Origin: Pyrenula massariospora
Lineage: Eukaryota; Ascomycota; Eurotiomycetes; Pyrenulales; Pyrenulaceae
Length of the DNA: 64,000 bases
Direction: 5' to 3'
Assembly (NCBI GenBank): GCA_021030905.1
Contig: JAGFMI010000004.1
Span: 1,116,001 to 1,180,000, forward strand
Each line of letters opens with the position of its first letter. Within the stretch, counting starts at the first letter, position 1. Positions 45,491-55,875 of this stretch are shown in pieces. The position numbers were made by a program, and so were the translations under genes. The notes under the pieces are model-generated. The model was not told where the DNA came from, did not search any database, and saw only the letters and a list, made by a program, of their open reading frames with translations.

Positions 45491-47451
45491 TGAGGTACCA
45501 ATGTTGCGAAAGGATTGGGAAATATGAGTACAATTTCGCGAAGAGTTTGTCAGGTAAAAGCGTGGGTCGATAGCGTCACAGTGCAGAACATTCTGTGAAT
45601 GGCAGGTATAACGAGCCAACGGGAAACCTCTCGGCGGTCGGAGCCCGAACAGGTCGATGGCCACTTCTTCGACATGCCCATGAGCTCCTTTCCTGGACAA
45701 ATTTTGAAGAGCCCAAACCCCATATTCGACGAAGCGCCTGTTTTGTTTCTTAAGCTACGTTATTTCGGATCAGAATTCCAAATTGGATCGATCGACTTGC
45801 TGTTTGTAACTAAACCCTCTCTAACTCAACTTCTGAACCATCCCTTGTTTGCCTACAAACCATATCCATTGATCCATCTTCTTTCGCGTAATTTCTTCTA
45901 GATTCATTTACCTAGCACCTAGCATATTATCACCTGCACCATGTCGAGCATTTGAATGTGAGTGTCCGTATCTATTTACTATGCTAGCAACGCGTCCTTA
46001 TTTGTGTCTTTGGCCACACGAGAGACGCCTGTCTCGTTCCAAATCTCTCCGTTTAGGTGATTATGCTTTGCCGAGCCCTTAAGTGTTGATCTAGTGGGGT
46101 CATGGATAGGAGCGAAAGTATCATCGGTATCGGGTTTGGAGAAAAGCAATAATAGATTGCGATGGATTGTGTACTCGTTATGGAGAAGACGACACGAGAT
46201 GGCGTATTCTTGGCCGCAGCGCTATGTAACAGGTTGTTGGCGAGACGAGCAAGGGCAGCTTTTCAACTGACTTGTTCTGAAATAGGAAATGTGTTTATGT
46301 TCTGGAGCTTTTCGGCCGATGTTTTCCGACGCAGGAAATGCCGGTATATTGAGGACTTTTTCGGCCGACGTTTTTGATGTAGGAGAGCCACAGCAAATGA
46401 AAACGAGCCATTTGGTGATTCTCTTGGGAGGTCAAGGATCAAGGATTTGAATCGATACTAGTTCACATCATCAGCATTTATGGCGTTCTCTTCAAGAGGA
46501 AAGACGACTGCAACAAGCATAGAAATAAATCAGCCGTAGCTGCCGGACGTCGCAGGACACAAACGAAGATATGCGCAGTAAACATGAGGCTAGGAAGTTG
46601 AAATATCGTGTCACATGAGTAGGAATATGGAGTGATCTCCTTTGGCAGGAAGAATGCTATCTGAAGGTAGACTTCATATCAGAATGATGGTTCATTAGAA
46701 GTTCTCCTAGATGCATTCCAAATTCCTTCGAAAGAAGCGTCGAAGAGCTCGAAACAAGTAACCGTAACGAGCATCGCATACTGAGATACGACAAACTTGG
46801 AGGCACACAGCGCCCTGTAACTAAATTTCGAAGGCTCCAGTGGCACGACTTACAACCTTTGATCCACGATTTCGAGTAGAATGGGAGGTTGAGCCTGTGA
46901 GGCGGCTTGGGAGGCTCTCTAGCAAGCTCCGCGACCGCAAAAGAAATTCTCTGGTTAAAGGCAAACCAATAGGGACTAGTCCGAAAATCGCAATCTTGGC
47001 ATAATCCGATACCAACAGCAAGGACGCTCCAAGTCGAACAATCATCACTGCACTCGTTTTCAATACTAATCCATCTTGGGCGAAACGATGCGAAGTGTGT
47101 AGCGTATAGCGGGCCATTGCACTGTCCCAATAGGGAGCACCACCCCCAACGACTAGCTCTACATACCTTAGCCAACAGCCTAGACACAAGTAGCTCCGGA
47201 ACCCGGATTTAAGGCTCATAATGCCTCGTCCAGGTATAAAGTCAACCTCGCGCCTCTAAAGCGCCCGGAGAAAAGATTCGCTATTTCCTAGGTCTGTCTG
47301 ATCGCTCAATTTCAACCGACCGATTCAATTCTTTTATTTAAAACCATCTGTGATAGTTGCGTCTTCTGGCTTTGGCTTATAATCCTGTTTCCTGCTAACT
47401 TGACCCAGTCCATTGGTCTTCTAAAAATCTGAAAGAACGAGTATTTTTAAG
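45491..47451. other. Long intergenic stretch; short tandem duplication
   Basis: Nearly 2 kb without a supported gene. Open frames at 45599-45901 (plus) and 46657-47219 (minus, two overlapping frames) have no domain or intron structure I can defend. At 46307-46340 and 46355-46387 a 33-34 bp segment containing TTTTCGGCCGA occurs twice in direct orientation with some base changes. Confidence 0.5.
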
Positions 47452-48414
47452 ATGACGAACTTCTTTGTCTCCCAATTCTTCATCCGACCAAAGTACCCCA
47501 CCAAAGACCGCACAGGCCAAACCATCATCGTCACCGGTGCGAACATCGGCCTAGGTCTTGAAGCAGCCCGCCATTTCGTCCGCCTCAACGCAAAACGAGT
47601 CATCCTCGCAGTCCGCAGCGTTGAAAAAGGTGAAGCGGCCAAGGAGGACATCGAAAAGTCCACTGGGAAGAAAGGCGTTGTATCCGTCTGGACCCTCGAC
47701 CTTGCTAGCTATGCTTCTGTCAAAGCCTTCGCGAAACGGGCATCCACCGAGCTCGACCGTGTAGACGCTCTCATCGAAAATGCCGGAATCGCTACTCCAA
47801 ATTATCGCCTCGCAGAAGACAATGAATCCACCATCACCACAAACGTCATCTCCACCTTCCTCCTCGCCCTGCTCATGCTCCCCGTCCTACGCAAGACCGC
47901 CAAGGAATTCAACACCAACCCAACTCTCACCATCGTCTCAAGCGAAGTCCACGGATGGACCGACCTGCCCGAATACAAGGCGCCGAACATGTACGCCGCG
48001 CTCAACGACAAGAACGACGCCGCGATGCAGCGCCGCTACCCCACCTCTAAGCTCCTCGAAGTCCTCTACGTGCATGCGCTGTGCGCTCGTTTGCCAGACG
48101 AGCGCGTCATCGTCAACATGCTCAACCCAGGTTTCTGCCACAGCGGGCTCGCCCGCGAAATCGATAGCATGAGGATGACGCTGATGAAGTTGTTTGTAGC
48201 CAGGAGTACCGAGATGGGAAGCCGAACATTGGTGGCGGCTGCAGATGCTGGGGAGGAGAGCTTTGGTGAGTACATGAGCGATGGGGTGGTGGCGGAGACG
48301 AGCAAGTTTGTGCGGAGCGGGAAGGGAAGGATCGCGGAGGAGAAGGTGTGGAGGGAGACGAATGAGAAGCTGGAGAAGATTCAGCCGGGGATTTTGGATG
48401 TGCTCAAGGGGTAA
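47452..48414 (+). CDS. Short-chain dehydrogenase/reductase (WW-domain oxidoreductase/retinol-dehydrogenase-like)
   Basis: NAD(P)-dependent classical SDR of 320 aa, no introns. TGANIGLG (residues 28-35) is the cofactor loop, ENAG (109-112) the structural motif, SS at 163-164 the catalytic serine region and YPTSK (196-200) the catalytic Tyr/Lys pair. NPGFCHSGL follows and orders the cofactor. The arrangement, including the region after the cofactor loop (RVILAVRSVEKGEAAKEDIE), matches the large fungal group similar to retinol dehydrogenases. Substrate unknown. It stands alone, not in an obvious biosynthetic cluster. Confidence 0.92.
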   Translation: MTNFFVSQFFIRPKYPTKDRTGQTIIVTGANIGLGLEAARHFVRLNAKRVILAVRSVEKGEAAKEDIEKSTGKKGVVSVWTLDLASYASVKAFAKRASTELDRVDALIENAGIATPNYRLAEDNESTITTNVISTFLLALLMLPVLRKTAKEFNTNPTLTIVSSEVHGWTDLPEYKAPNMYAALNDKNDAAMQRRYPTSKLLEVLYVHALCARLPDERVIVNMLNPGFCHSGLAREIDSMRMTLMKLFVARSTEMGSRTLVAAADAGEESFGEYMSDGVVAETSKFVRSGKGRIAEEKVWRETNEKLEKIQPGILDVLKG

Positions 48415-48995
48415 ATCGGTGCTTGTTTTGGTATCTTGAATTTCCTTTTGGGAATTCTCGTGTAATATTACATCAGCAATCTTATTCATCTCCCGATAAC
48501 CCCAATAAGACAAGGGACATATACCCCTGTCCTGGCTCAGAAACCACTACCATCGAACACTTCTGTCGCGCAGGCTAGATTGTATTCTCGATCTCCTCAA
48601 GCTTTCCGAATCTCCTCGCAGTGTCAGTATTTTCTCGTGTGAAGCTTCGACGCCATCCACCTCGGAGTCAGACAATGGGCATCGGCTGTGATAGGGCGTT
48701 TTAAGAGTGGTGCACTATATATGGCTTAGGGTCGTTCTACAGCAGATGGATAGAACAAGCTCAATCAAGAGGAGTATTCAGCGATAGACGCCCTCTTTGA
48801 AGCTAAAGTCAGAACCGGAAATAGCAACATTATGCCAGCAAGGGGGTCATGATCTCAAGAACAGCATTGAATACAGATCGTGAAAGCAGTACTGGAGCTA
48901 GTAGTGTTGCTACAGCACATTTTTATTGGAACCCAGCTGAAAGAGGGTTTTCTCTGAAAAGCTTCTCGTCGCGGTTCCACCTCTCTCTTTGCGCA
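48415..48995. other. Intergenic between convergent genes
   Basis: About 0.6 kb; 3' flanks of the SDR and translin genes. No feature recognised. Confidence 0.6.
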
Positions 48996-50174
48996 TCAAG
49001 CCTCTGCCCTCCCATCCTCCTTGCCAACCAGCCCTCTCAAGCTCAAGTCGTAGACCACATCTTCCACTTTCTTCACCTGCGGGCAGAAAAGAGCGTCAGC
49101 AGAATCCATCATCTCTTTCCTTCCGCTCGCGACTTGGCACCGTAATCCGCGCCCAAGCAAGGCTAAGAAAAGTCCACTTACATTCCACTTCACCCCATCC
49201 GCCCTCCTCCGTAGGGCATCATTCTTCAAATTCAGCAACTGGAACCCCGCTTGCACATCCTTCACAAACCGACTAATCTTCATCGGCGTGGCGTAGTCGG
49301 CCATGGTGACGCTATTCGTAGCGAGGCGGGAGAGCTCTTCGATCAGGTAGGTGACGGCGAGGAGGTAATCTTCGATGGGGAGGTGGAAGGCGTCGGTTGT
49401 TGTTAGGTTGATGGGGACTGGTGGAGGATTTAGTGAGAGAAGACGGAAATTGGGGGAGTGAAGGCAGACTGTTGAGCGTTTTCCCGACGTCTTCGATTGT
49501 TTGGAGGGATCCGGTTGATAGCCAGTGGGCGAAGAGGATGGAGGAGATCTAGCGGAACCAGCCCATAGACCGGAGATGTCAGCGAAAGGGATGCTCTATG
49601 TCCCTAGAATCGAAACGTCGAGACATTGCAGACACGGATAGCATACCAAGCTTTGCACTTCTCTGGACCACATACTGTTCCATTTGTAGTACGGATGTCT
49701 TGAAGCGACGGCGCTCAGCTCCTGGAGAGTCTGCATTTGACCGGCCATAGGCTCGCCAATGGGTAGAAGGATTGCATCTTCCACTAAACGAAATCAGCGA
49801 CGGTAAGGATATACGAGTTGCAGATACCGAGGAACACAGATAGAAGGGGATACGCACGTTGGCTTCGGGGGGTCGAATGAGCTCTGGAGAGAATAGATTG
49901 ACAGATTCGTCCTTGAATGCTCGATTAGCTACGTCGCAAAAATTCAGTGTCGCCTCATGGTTTGCAGGTTAGAGCCTGGATCCTTTACCTTGCTTTTCCA
50001 GCTTCTGAACAATCTCCTTCAATTCCTAGCGCGTTCAGATCAACTTCTGCTAGCACGTCAACCAGGAAATCTCGTGTAGCTCACATCGCGGACTTTGGCA
50101 TCCTCGTCAATTCTGTTCTGTAAACGCTCGAAGATGGCAGGGTCTATAAAGGCGGATGCAGCAGGGTTGGCCAT
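48996..50174 (-). CDS. Translin
   Basis: Ring-forming DNA/RNA-binding protein. With TRAX it forms the C3PO nuclease acting on small-RNA passenger strands and tRNA fragments. Seven exons on the minus strand: 50085-50174, 49989-50025, 49854-49928, 49647-49783, 49470-49548, 49182-49417, 48996-49076. They give 244 aa, closing in frame at every junction. Landmarks: IFERLQNRIDEDAKVRDELKEIV at the N-terminus, ASRHPYYKWNSMW (the conserved FYKFN-like region), ISSILFAHWLSTGSL, HLPIEDYLLAVTYLIEELSRLATNSVT, and FVKDVQAGFQLLNLKNDALRRRADGVKW then KKVEDVVYDLSLRGL. Intron 3 uses a weak GTATCC donor. The last intron (105 nt) is a stop-free multiple of 3, so retention would add 35 residues. Confidence 0.9.
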
Positions 50175-50464
50175 GGTCGTCAAGTACTCGGCATCAGCTT
50201 AAAGACTGGTACCTCACACGTCAAGCCTATCATTTGAAATTGAGGGAAAGATTCTTAGATGGAAAATGCACGTTGACTTTAACTCTGTTCTATAGACAAA
50301 CAACCTTGACGCATCTTCCCGACAATGATTTTACCTCACCAAATCGGTCACAAATTATTCTGTAGATTTTTACGGCAAGTGAAAATTATGTGGTCATACA
50401 AATGTCTGTTAACTGCGAATCTTTTCTCCAGAGCCTCAGACAAGCCGAGGAAAGCACTGATGAA

Positions 50465-50656
50465 AAGGTTCGCGTCACAAGGCGGCAGTGTAAGGCCAAG
50501 GACACGGTGGGATTCCACATGGCAAGCCAGAGGTGGAGAACCCGGATGCCAAAAATGAATTTAATCAATGTTTTATCCCGTAGGATAATTTCAGAGATTA
50601 AACTGAAAAGAACAGATACTACACTTGATCTAAGCCAAAAGGCCTGTGAAGGAGTT
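50465..50656 (-). ncRNA. U2 spliceosomal snRNA
   Basis: Branch-site-recognising RNA of the major spliceosome, about 190 nt, read on the minus strand. The 5' end shows GGCCTTTTGGCTTAGATCAA followed by GTGTAGTATCTGTTC. The branch-pairing GUAGUA is at 50622-50617, with stem II (TTTTCAGTTTAATCTCTGAAA) after it. The Sm site ATTTTTGG lies at 50556-50549. Downstream is a nested hairpin (GGG..CCAC..GGC/GCC..GTGG..CCC), and then a terminal stem closed by CGUGUC/GACGCG. This is the order of stem-loops III and IV in U2. The 5' end is placed about 12 nt before GGCC by analogy with yeast and could be off by a few bases; the 3' end is set by the last stem. Translin ends its 5' side 290 bp away. Confidence 0.93.
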
Positions 50657-50862
50657 GTTAGCGGGTGTTGCAAAAGAATCGTCTTTAGGGGGTCGGGGGA
50701 AACGTACAAAGAGAGCTAAAGAAAAGAAAAATGAAGAGTGGGCGGAGGTCGAGAGGTATTTGTAGCTTGTGCGAGTGGTCTGTGCGGACGCTAATTGCAG
50801 GCTCCGTCAGTGCTTGGCAATGTTTGCTTGGTTTGTTTGGTTTACCCGGTTTACATCAGCTC

Positions 50863-50910
50863 TGCAGGCTTTTGGCTTAGATCAAGTGCAGTACCTGTTC
50901 TTCCCAGCAA
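50863..50910 (+). pseudogene. Partial U2 snRNA-like copy, inverted relative to the U2 gene
   Basis: On the plus strand, about 210 bp upstream of and divergent from the U2 gene, 48 bp repeat the U2 5' region: CAGG, CTTTTGGCTTAGATCAAGTG, then CAGTACCTGTTCTT. Differences are mostly T-to-C transitions, including the branch-pairing element, which reads GCAGTA instead of GTAGTA. Similarity fades after about 50910 and no Sm site or 3' stem-loops follow, so it looks like a truncated copy rather than a second functional U2. Confidence 0.75.
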
Positions 50911-51628
50911 TTAGACTATCACACGTGAAGATAATCGGCAACTCGTCTATCACACGTGAAGATAAGCGAACGCCGAGAAAATTTCAAGGGGTGAAATTGG
51001 ACCAGGGGAGACACATCAACTGCGAGAATATCAAGGCACTGCTTCGCACATCGCCAAGCGACTGATGTCTGGGGGCAGTGCAATTAACAGCAGCAAATCT
51101 CGCGTTAAAGCATATTGAAGCCTTCATTGCCGTTCGAATCTCTCATATTGATGATGACGACCGGAATAAGATCACAGTGATAAGAGCAAGACCCATGATA
51201 GCACTCTTTCACAGTGTAAAGAACAGATAATAGTGTTGCCGCGCTATCCTTGAGCATCCAAACGCACAGGGTAGCTCGATGTGCAGCTACCTCCACAGAA
51301 ACGGGACACAAGGTGGTGCTGTTCTCGTCCTTAAGGGGCTGGTGTTTGAATGAACAACAACTAGCGACGGCGAATCTCACATGAAATCTCACATTAAAAC
51401 AAACAATTATGACCCAACCAACCACTGTTAGGCAGGCGCATACCTGTATCAGGCAGGCACGGTGGGTACACCTACACCTACTACATCTCTTCTCTGCCTC
51501 TAGATAGCTCTACAATTAATCAATCATCCAATAATCATCATAGAACCAATGAAAATATAGCAATTGCTGCTCCAATAGCCCCCCCAACCATACAGCATCG
51601 ATCTGTGGCCCTTATAACCACCTCCAGA
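50911..51628. other. Intergenic with short direct repeats
   Basis: Contains two exact copies of ctatcacacgtgaagataa (50916-50934 and 50947-50965, period 31), each with a CACGTG palindrome, and the left copy of the local repeat described next. No gene supported. Confidence 0.55.
50947..51066 (+). repeat. Local repeat, left copy
   Basis: About 110-120 bp matching 53044-53158 in the same orientation, with gaps. Shared blocks are tatcaca.gtga, aacgcc.agaaaa, tgaaattg.acc and ctgcgag..atcaagg, and both copies end near an ATGTCT. Most differences are transitions. The right copy is the A/T-richer one. Confidence 0.6.
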
Positions 51629-52654
51629 ATGATGCTTCGTGAATGTTATTCTCGACGGAAGACGTGTCCAGAGCTCGGGTGCAAACTTCTGCCAACGTCC
51701 TCTGCGATTTTGACCTTTTCGGTGGCGAGTGCTTCATCGCCCACCCTCGCACCCCCAACCATGGAATCATCCGCCACTCTCGATGACGGCCAGTCAAGCC
51801 TCAGACAGGTCAAATCCATGATAAAAGCAAATTCATCAAAGACTAGTGTCTCAAAAGCCGCGACTGTAGAGCAGGAAGACGATGATGTGATGCTAAGTGA
51901 TGTTTCCATCAAAAAGGACAAAGATATCCTAGCTCGGTACAACCACCATCGATGGAACGTGCTTAATCAGTCGAAAACGAAGCGGACAGCGGAGCGGGAT
52001 CAACACAGCTCGAAATTTATTAAGAGCCCAGATGGCGAAGAGACACTCTCTGTAGGCAGCCAAACGGATACTGCCCCTGAGGTACCCATTGGAAGTACTC
52101 AAGAATACGACGAACTAATCCTTCGCGAAGCTATCAAGATTGACGAAGACAGTGAGTTTGAGGACATGGACCAGTGCATTCAACATCCATCAACTGGAAC
52201 TCGTGACCACAGCAAGTTCCACGCTGTGGCCAACGTCCAGAAAAAGTTTTCCTTGTGGAGCATTCTTAGCGAAGATGTGCTTGCGACAGAGACAAGAAAG
52301 GGCCTGGAAGTTCTCGTTGGCTGCCATCTCAAAGCTGAACAACGTCGCATGAAAGAGACTCAGGATGGCATGCAACTTACTGAGAGCTTCGCCGCCGCTA
52401 GCATGGTCCGCATAATAGAACTCGATGAGCAAGTCTTCCGAGAGCTCGTCAGGGAGATAATTGTCCAAGTAGCGGCTTACATATTAAGGCAGGACGACTG
52501 GAGTATGAATGATTTTTTAAGGCTGGATAGCATCAAACCAGATAACAAAGATTGTGGCTGCTACTTCAGAATGATGCTTCATGAACGTTGTCCCCAATGG
52601 AAGTTGCGCACCGATCTTGGATATATGGATGAGTGTATACTTTTCACGAGCTAG
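51629..52654 (+). CDS. Orphan protein between local repeats
   Basis: Open frame of about 341 aa from the ATG at 51629 (a second good start is MESSATLDDG at 51761). Not recognised. The N-terminal half is Ser/Asp-rich and probably disordered (EQEDDDVMLSDVSIKKDKD). The C-terminal half is helical (SLWSILSEDVLATETRKGLEVLVGCHLKAEQRRMKETQDGMQL in its core, then IIELDEQVFRELVREIIVQVAAYIL). The DNA at its two ends is similar: 51623-51660 and 52565-52602 share agaatgatgcttc.tgaa.gtt, so an internal or local duplication is involved. Flanked by the two copies of a local repeat. Possibly lineage-specific. Confidence 0.5.
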   Translation: MMLRECYSRRKTCPELGCKLLPTSSAILTFSVASASSPTLAPPTMESSATLDDGQSSLRQVKSMIKANSSKTSVSKAATVEQEDDDVMLSDVSIKKDKDILARYNHHRWNVLNQSKTKRTAERDQHSSKFIKSPDGEETLSVGSQTDTAPEVPIGSTQEYDELILREAIKIDEDSEFEDMDQCIQHPSTGTRDHSKFHAVANVQKKFSLWSILSEDVLATETRKGLEVLVGCHLKAEQRRMKETQDGMQLTESFAAASMVRIIELDEQVFRELVREIIVQVAAYILRQDDWSMNDFLRLDSIKPDNKDCGCYFRMMLHERCPQWKLRTDLGYMDECILFTS

Positions 52655-53043
52655 CAATATCCAACAAGGTATCAGGCTACAATACGGAAGCACTGCTTCA
52701 CAGCGCAAGTGAAGCCTAGAGAGGAGCTAGCGGTTGTTTGGAAGAGCTCCTTATTAGATCCTTCATGGTGAGCGAGAGGTGGAGGCCTCTGAGGATATGC
52801 GTCGCATTGTGGAAGTCAAGGGTGAAAGGAAGACGACGGCTTCATAGAGGGTGTTTCATGTTACAAATTCTGGGCCTGAAAAGCTCTTCCTTGTTGAAGA
52901 AACAGATTCGCCAAGGCATTTAGTGATCTCCACCGCACTGAAGCTACGGACTTCAGGACTAGTAATTGTACTTAGCCTACACACTCACAAATTGATTGCT
53001 CAGGCGTGAGCTTCCGCTTCCCATTGATTGAATTCAAGCGGTC

Positions 53044-53158
53044 CATTATCACACATGAAAATAATAAAACGCCAGAAAAATTTTAGCGAATGAAATTGAA
53101 CCGGGGGGAAGGGGGTGCACGTCACCTGCGAGAGCATCAAGGCCGTAGGAAATGGATG
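53044..53158 (+). repeat. Local repeat, right copy
   Basis: Counterpart of 50947-51066. Changes relative to the left copy include GTGAAGATAAGCGAACG to ATGAAAATAATAAAACG, mostly G-to-A, in the direction expected of RIP, though two copies are too few to prove it. The next open frame begins at its right edge. Confidence 0.6.
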
Positions 53159-53667
53159 TCTTTCACGGATTTGTATGGCTCAATGCCAAGCTCAACGACC
53201 TCAACCTACTGATTCTGCGGGACTCCATTCGAACAATGCATCAATGTCTTGATAACAATCGAAATGCCCGGCCACTTGCATCACGAGTATGGCCCATCCC
53301 GCTACACCACTATGATCCGCGAACATCGGGGACGGGAAGCAGAAGGGCAAACGAGGCACATCACGTAAGAATAATTGTACTCAGCACAGTATCGTATTAC
53401 CAAACACTGAGCCCACAAATCAGGACCAGAGAAGAATGCACCCAGGATGCGTGGCGCCAAGTTGCATATCACCCAGACCACGGTTGGGACGTGAATTACC
53501 ACTACATTCCGTTTCGGGAGCAATGTCAAATCCTTTTTCAAGTTCCGTCGCTAGGTTCTGCGATACCCTATATCGGTGCAATCAATGAGATCTCATCGTG
53601 GTCTATGATGCTTAAAGATGACAATGCATACCCATCGTGGCTCAGGGCATTTATGCTATTAACATAG
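53152..53667 (+). CDS. Orphan open frame starting at the local repeat
   Basis: 171-aa frame with ATG at 53152 in fair context. Not recognised. It has balanced composition with many aromatic residues (WPIPLHHYDP, YHPDHGWDVNYHYIPF), unlike a random frame, and ends MLLT. The start lies inside the end of the duplicated segment, so the coding sequence may have captured its start from the repeat. Weak evidence for a gene. Confidence 0.35.
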   Translation: MDVFHGFVWLNAKLNDLNLLILRDSIRTMHQCLDNNRNARPLASRVWPIPLHHYDPRTSGTGSRRANEAHHVRIIVLSTVSYYQTLSPQIRTREECTQDAWRQVAYHPDHGWDVNYHYIPFREQCQILFQVPSLGSAIPYIGAINEISSWSMMLKDDNAYPSWLRAFMLLT

Positions 53668-53745
53668 CTTCCTTATCCATTGTTCGTCTCTAGTCTTTCT
53701 TGGTATTGAATATTTCACGTCCTGGTTTGGCTTCAACACTTCAAG

Positions 53746-55234
53746 ATGGATACTCTTGCCGAAATCAAACACCTACGCCAACGACTTCAGAAAAATAGTC
53801 TTGAAAATGCCAAATATCGGCAAGAGATGCTTGCAGAAACCCGAAAGCTGTTGTATGATATCGAGAAACCTGACGACACCGTAGGGCGTGTGGGATACCA
53901 GGTAATCTAGTCAAGACCCGTCAAGGTGGCCAAGCTGATGCTGGTTGGATGCAGTTTGTGGAGTCTGTTGTGGTTAATACCGCAATCAAAATGAACCTGT
54001 TCAGGGCTCTCAATGGATCGCCTTCAAGCAATGAGGCAGATCTTGCTACGAAATGCAATGCGAACTCAATGCTTACTGGTTCTTTATAGGATCACCCTGG
54101 TAAATCAGCTACCGTCTGACAGTCTTCGTAGGTCGCATTCTTCGCTGCCTTGCAGCGCATGGGTGCATTGAGCAGATAGATTCAAAGACCTATGGTCCGA
54201 ATGCAATTTCAAGAGTCTTCGCACACCCTAAGAATGAGATGGGCATAATCGCCTGGTAAGTTATTACTCCTTGTTGCCATAAACACTTTTAACTCCAACT
54301 GATTGAACACAATCCAGCATAGACCTTCTCGCTCCAGGCTGGCTTGCCACTGCGAGTTTTCTTCAGCAGAGAAATTGGCAAATACCCGAAAGCCCGACGG
54401 ACCTCCCCATCTCGCCCTACGGAGACAAAACATACTGGGAACTTATAGCTGACCATCCGGCTCAAGATGCTTTCATGGCCTACATGGCTTCCTTCAATGA
54501 GAGTCACAAAATCTGGTCCGATATCTATCCCCTAGCCGAGCGCCTCGGCATTGGCGCGGACAGCGACCCGGCGGCTCCCTTCATGGTCGACGTGGGCGGT
54601 GGGTGGGGACAACAGACCGTCAATGCAAAACGAAAATTCCCGGATCTGAGGGGAAGATTTATTGTGCAAGATCTTGGTCACGCGTTTCCACCGCTTGGTA
54701 AACGGGAGCATGGTGTGGAATATATGGAACATGATTTCATGACAGAGCAACCCGTCAAAGGTGCATGATTACTACTTCTCCCATCATGCATATTCTTCAT
54801 CCATATTTTCGACCACTCAGAACGCGTCCTGTTTTACTTCTTGTAGACTTCCATCCTAGTAGTCGCTTCCTGCCAATCACATAGCCACTAATCAGTCTCT
54901 TCTAGGGGCTCGTCTCTATTTTATGCGCTACATCACGCACGACTGGTCCCAATTTCACGCAACACATATTTGCACACAGCTGCGAAAGGCCATGAAACCG
55001 GGCTACTCCAAGCTCATCATCAACGACTGGATTCTTCCGGACTTCGGGAGTACGCGGTTCCAGACCTCAATAGACATCAGCATCATCAATTGTGCAGGGA
55101 TGGAACGTACGCTAGCTATGCATACAGAATATCTCGAAAAAGCGGGTTTAAGGATCAGCGGAATTTGGGATCCCAGGGACGATCTCAGCGAAGCAGTAAT
55201 TGAGGCAGATATAGCGGAGAGCTTCGGAGTGTAG
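53746..55234 (+). CDS. SAM-dependent O-methyltransferase (fungal COMT-like)
   Basis: Five exons: 53746-53901, 53955-54078, 54132-54255, 54318-54760, 54906-55234, giving 391 aa. Landmarks: a dimerisation/winged-helix N-terminus (VNTAIKMNLFRALNG, SMLTGRILRCLAAHGCIEQ), the SAM-binding motif FMVDVGGGWGQQ, DLRGRFIVQDL, and the catalytic-histidine segment MRYITHDWSQFHATHI. It ends near FGV. The family methylates phenolic or polyketide hydroxyls in secondary metabolism. No synthase gene is in the window, so it appears solitary. Intron 2 uses a weak GTTCTT donor but has a GTCTGAC branch site. SAH, its by-product, would be cleared by SAH1. Confidence 0.9.
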
Positions 55235-55875
55235 GGTTGGGCTTTAGTTACACCATGTGCACGCTCTTTGTCTTTCCTGACATTTTCAAAATCGGTGCGC
55301 TCTCGCTCAGGCCTCATCACCTACTTCAGCCGTTGTGCCCATCTCCTGTCTATCCCACCCTTTTCAGGGACTGTAGGAAACCACAGTAGCTGGATGGATT
55401 CCAGAGACTTTGGTCATTCATTACTCAGGCTTGTTTGAGTGATGGCATCGTCTTGTGGTTTGTTAAGAGATCAGTCTGGATCAAACGATTAAATTGAAAC
55501 AAGGGAATCTCTTTTACATCCCTAATTGCTAAGTTACACGAATTCCATCCACGCTATTTTCTTTCATGCTGCTCCATTTTCTTTGACTGACGACAATGCA
55601 TTGTCCCTTTCTGAAAGACCAATCGACACACGCTACTCTGGTTGCTGAGCCTCCTTTCTCCATCAGCCAACTAGCGATGGCAGCGTTTGAAGTTTGTTCT
55701 TGCGCATTCTATAAAATTCTTCTTGAATAGCTTCTCAGTGTGTAATTATATGTAGCACCGAACACGACGGCCTCCGTAGCGACATTCGTGCCCTCCATAA
55801 TCCAACTTCAAATCCGGCATTGGCAGCTGATTTCTTTAATGTTCTGTACCGCAAATCTTAAACACAATAGATACA
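55235..55875. other. Intergenic, no gene seen
   Basis: About 0.64 kb between two plus-strand genes; nothing recognised. Confidence 0.55.

Noticed and set aside
45599-45901. 100-aa plus-strand ORF divergent from DRE2
   Set aside because: Has an ATG but no recognisable domain, and lies in the probable DRE2 promoter/leader.
46657-47219. Minus-strand ORFs of 132 and 176 codons
   Set aside because: They overlap in different frames, compositions look random, and neither can be linked into a spliced gene.
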